From Rhynchonema sp. JSB1_4 (taxonomy: Eukaryota; Nematoda; Chromadorea; Monhysterida; Xyalidae), in the NCBI GenBank assembly GCA_030248065.1, contig JASAMV010008889.1, positions 1-64,000 of the forward strand: 64,000 nucleotides of DNA. Direction: 5' to 3'. Position 1 is the first letter of the stretch; each line of letters starts with the position of its first letter. Positions 62,664 to 64,000 of the stretch are shown here, piece by piece. A program made the translations under genes and the position numbers. The notes under the pieces were generated by a model. The model was not told the origin of the DNA, searched no databases, and saw nothing but the letters and a program-made list of their open reading frames with translations.

Positions 62664-64000
62664 ATGTTCGCGCGAACCCCAATTCCTCTCATGTTGCTGA
62701 TTTGTTTGATGACATTGCCCTTTCCCACAAGTCCCACCCAAAAGGACCACCCATGTTCTGCAGCTAGTAAATTGAACGGGCATGTCAAAGCAATCCCTCT
62801 GACCACATCAACAGGCACCACTTCATGCGTTGTTTTCTTCAAAGAAATGACGGCACAAAAGGCTGAAGACCACTGTCGAACCCAAATAATTGATGGATAC
62901 AAAGTCGGGAAGCTCTTCAGACCCCCACCTGATGTGATCAGAAATTTGGTATACTTTTTATTTATTTATGTAGTTCGTGGTAATTTGAGCACCACCGGTT
63001 TACATATATTCCGTTTAACGCGCCTTCAAATGCTGTAGGCGCGCGACAACAAATTAGCACGTCCAGCCCCTTTGCTGTTGACTTGTGTGCTCTGGCATTG
63101 CATTTTTGGCAGATTGTATATTTTTTCCATGTTTGCTGCATAGTTTAGTTCTCCGGTTAGCTGAGGTCGTAACTCAAGTAGCTTTGATTGAGTGCGAGAG
63201 AAAAAAATATGCATTGACGACATGAATGCGGGTATTGATACAAATGTGTGTTGCTTGATCCGTGAATGCGCCTTGCATGCAAATAGTAGAGTGACATATT
63301 TATTGTTTAGGACGTCATAAAAGTGTCATTGTTGCTATTCACGCAGGATGAGTACTGCGGAAACGAAGATGTGGAATGTCCACTTTATTGGATTGAGGAA
63401 ACAAAGGACTACATTCCCGGCGGGACTGAGACTTACCGCGTGTGCGTGCTGAAGTGTGGAAAACGTGGCGAAATCGGAATCTATCCATATGATCCCAATG
63501 TTGGCTACGATGACACCTGCGCACAGAAATACAAAGATGATATCGAACACAGATTCTTCTGTCTGTACGAACCGCAAGGTTATGTATTGGTCGCACAATC
63601 ACTATTATATGTACTGTATATGAGAATCCATTCCCCTAATTTTCCTGCATTGTCAAACGGATATTATTTGGCGATTTTTTTTTTGAATTGAACCAGGTTT
63701 TGACAAGCACTTCTCACTCTTGTCAGTGAGAGGAATGAGAAACACACGTGTCCAGAGGTTTCATTCTGAATCTTATGCAACCAAAAAATGTTTCGGGGTT
63801 CGGGTTACTGTAGCCGCGTATTGCACGCTTTGTTTGTGAAATACAACGCACACAGGGGGATCACTTCCGATTTAGTCAGGGGTTTTGTATGTCCTTTATG
63901 TGTCAGACGAATTTGCAAGCAATACACCTTGTTATCACGGGCCCCGACTCCAACAACTATGACATACCACGGATGCGCCCAAGACCCAACCACAAGTCAA
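62664..64000 (+). CDS. Secreted/membrane cysteine-rich protein, paralogue of the 41,602 gene (3' end beyond window)
   Basis: Exon 1 (62664-62948) encodes a signal peptide (MFARTPIPLMLLICLMTLP) and PTQKDHPCSAASKLNG, TSCVVFFKEMTAQKAEDHC and RTQIIDGYKVGKLFRPPP. Exon 2 (63347-63578) begins DEYCGNEDVECPLYWIEE and ends HRFFCLYEPQ in phase 1. Spacing of cysteines and both exon borders match the 41,602 gene, so they are a duplicated pair about 21 kb apart in the same orientation. The next exon is uncertain: a proline/threonine-like string (CCCCGACTCCAACAACTATG) near 63,940 resembles the stalk exon of the paralogue but lacks an obvious AG acceptor directly before it. A membrane span is expected beyond the window. 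The function is unknown. Confidence 0.75.

Overview
This is nuclear DNA of an animal. The genes are cut by many spliceosomal introns (almost all GT-AG), one is a complete orthologue of metazoan WDR48/UAF1, and two short pieces of eukaryotic small-subunit rRNA lie in one intron. The species cannot be fixed from the sequence. A nematode-like invertebrate is my best guess, at low confidence. Exon models were assembled by hand from reading frame, splice signals and intron phase, and no transcript evidence was available.

Layout. Positions 1-10,000 hold no gene I recognise: a tRNA-like remnant, a 340-bp (AC)n tract and one hAT-type MITE. Positions 10,012-23,281 (minus) hold WDR48 in 19 exons whose phases all agree (664 codons plus stop). 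Its introns are crowded with small DNA transposons, and intron 1 is a nest of them. Positions 23.3-27.4 kb hold repeats and foldback elements. Positions 27,475-33,513 (minus) hold a seven-exon gene for a secreted cysteine-rich protein (401 codons). Positions 34,169-39,971 (minus) hold a gene for a signal-anchored SAM-dependent methyltransferase; its last intron contains palindromes nested in palindromes, with rRNA fragments inside. Positions 41,602-44,015 (plus) and 62,664 to the window end (plus) are two paralogous genes for cysteine-rich ectodomain proteins. The first has a threonine-rich stalk, one membrane span and a tail, and looks frameshifted. Positions 45.4-50.4 kb (minus) hold a multi-intron MULE-like DDE transposase gene. 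Positions 52,965-61,255 (plus) hold a gene with two ZZ zinc fingers, a protein kinase domain and a long helical C-terminus. Its two ZZ exons are separated by a 2.2-kb array of a 31-bp repeat, and one of its exons is split by a 705-bp hAT element.

The clearest theme is dense non-autonomous transposons that can be defined to the base by target-site duplications. hAT-like elements (8-bp duplications) are at 7,268, 12,393, 16,580, 18,023, 21,146, 21,774, 22,551, 26,951, 37,100 and 57,819. TTAA-flanked foldbacks are at 26,217, 31,043, 35,011 and 35,409. A TA-flanked palindrome is at 35,522. At 62,070-62,474 two palindromes are interleaved in an A-B-A'-B' order. The genes do not form an operon and show no obvious shared pathway.
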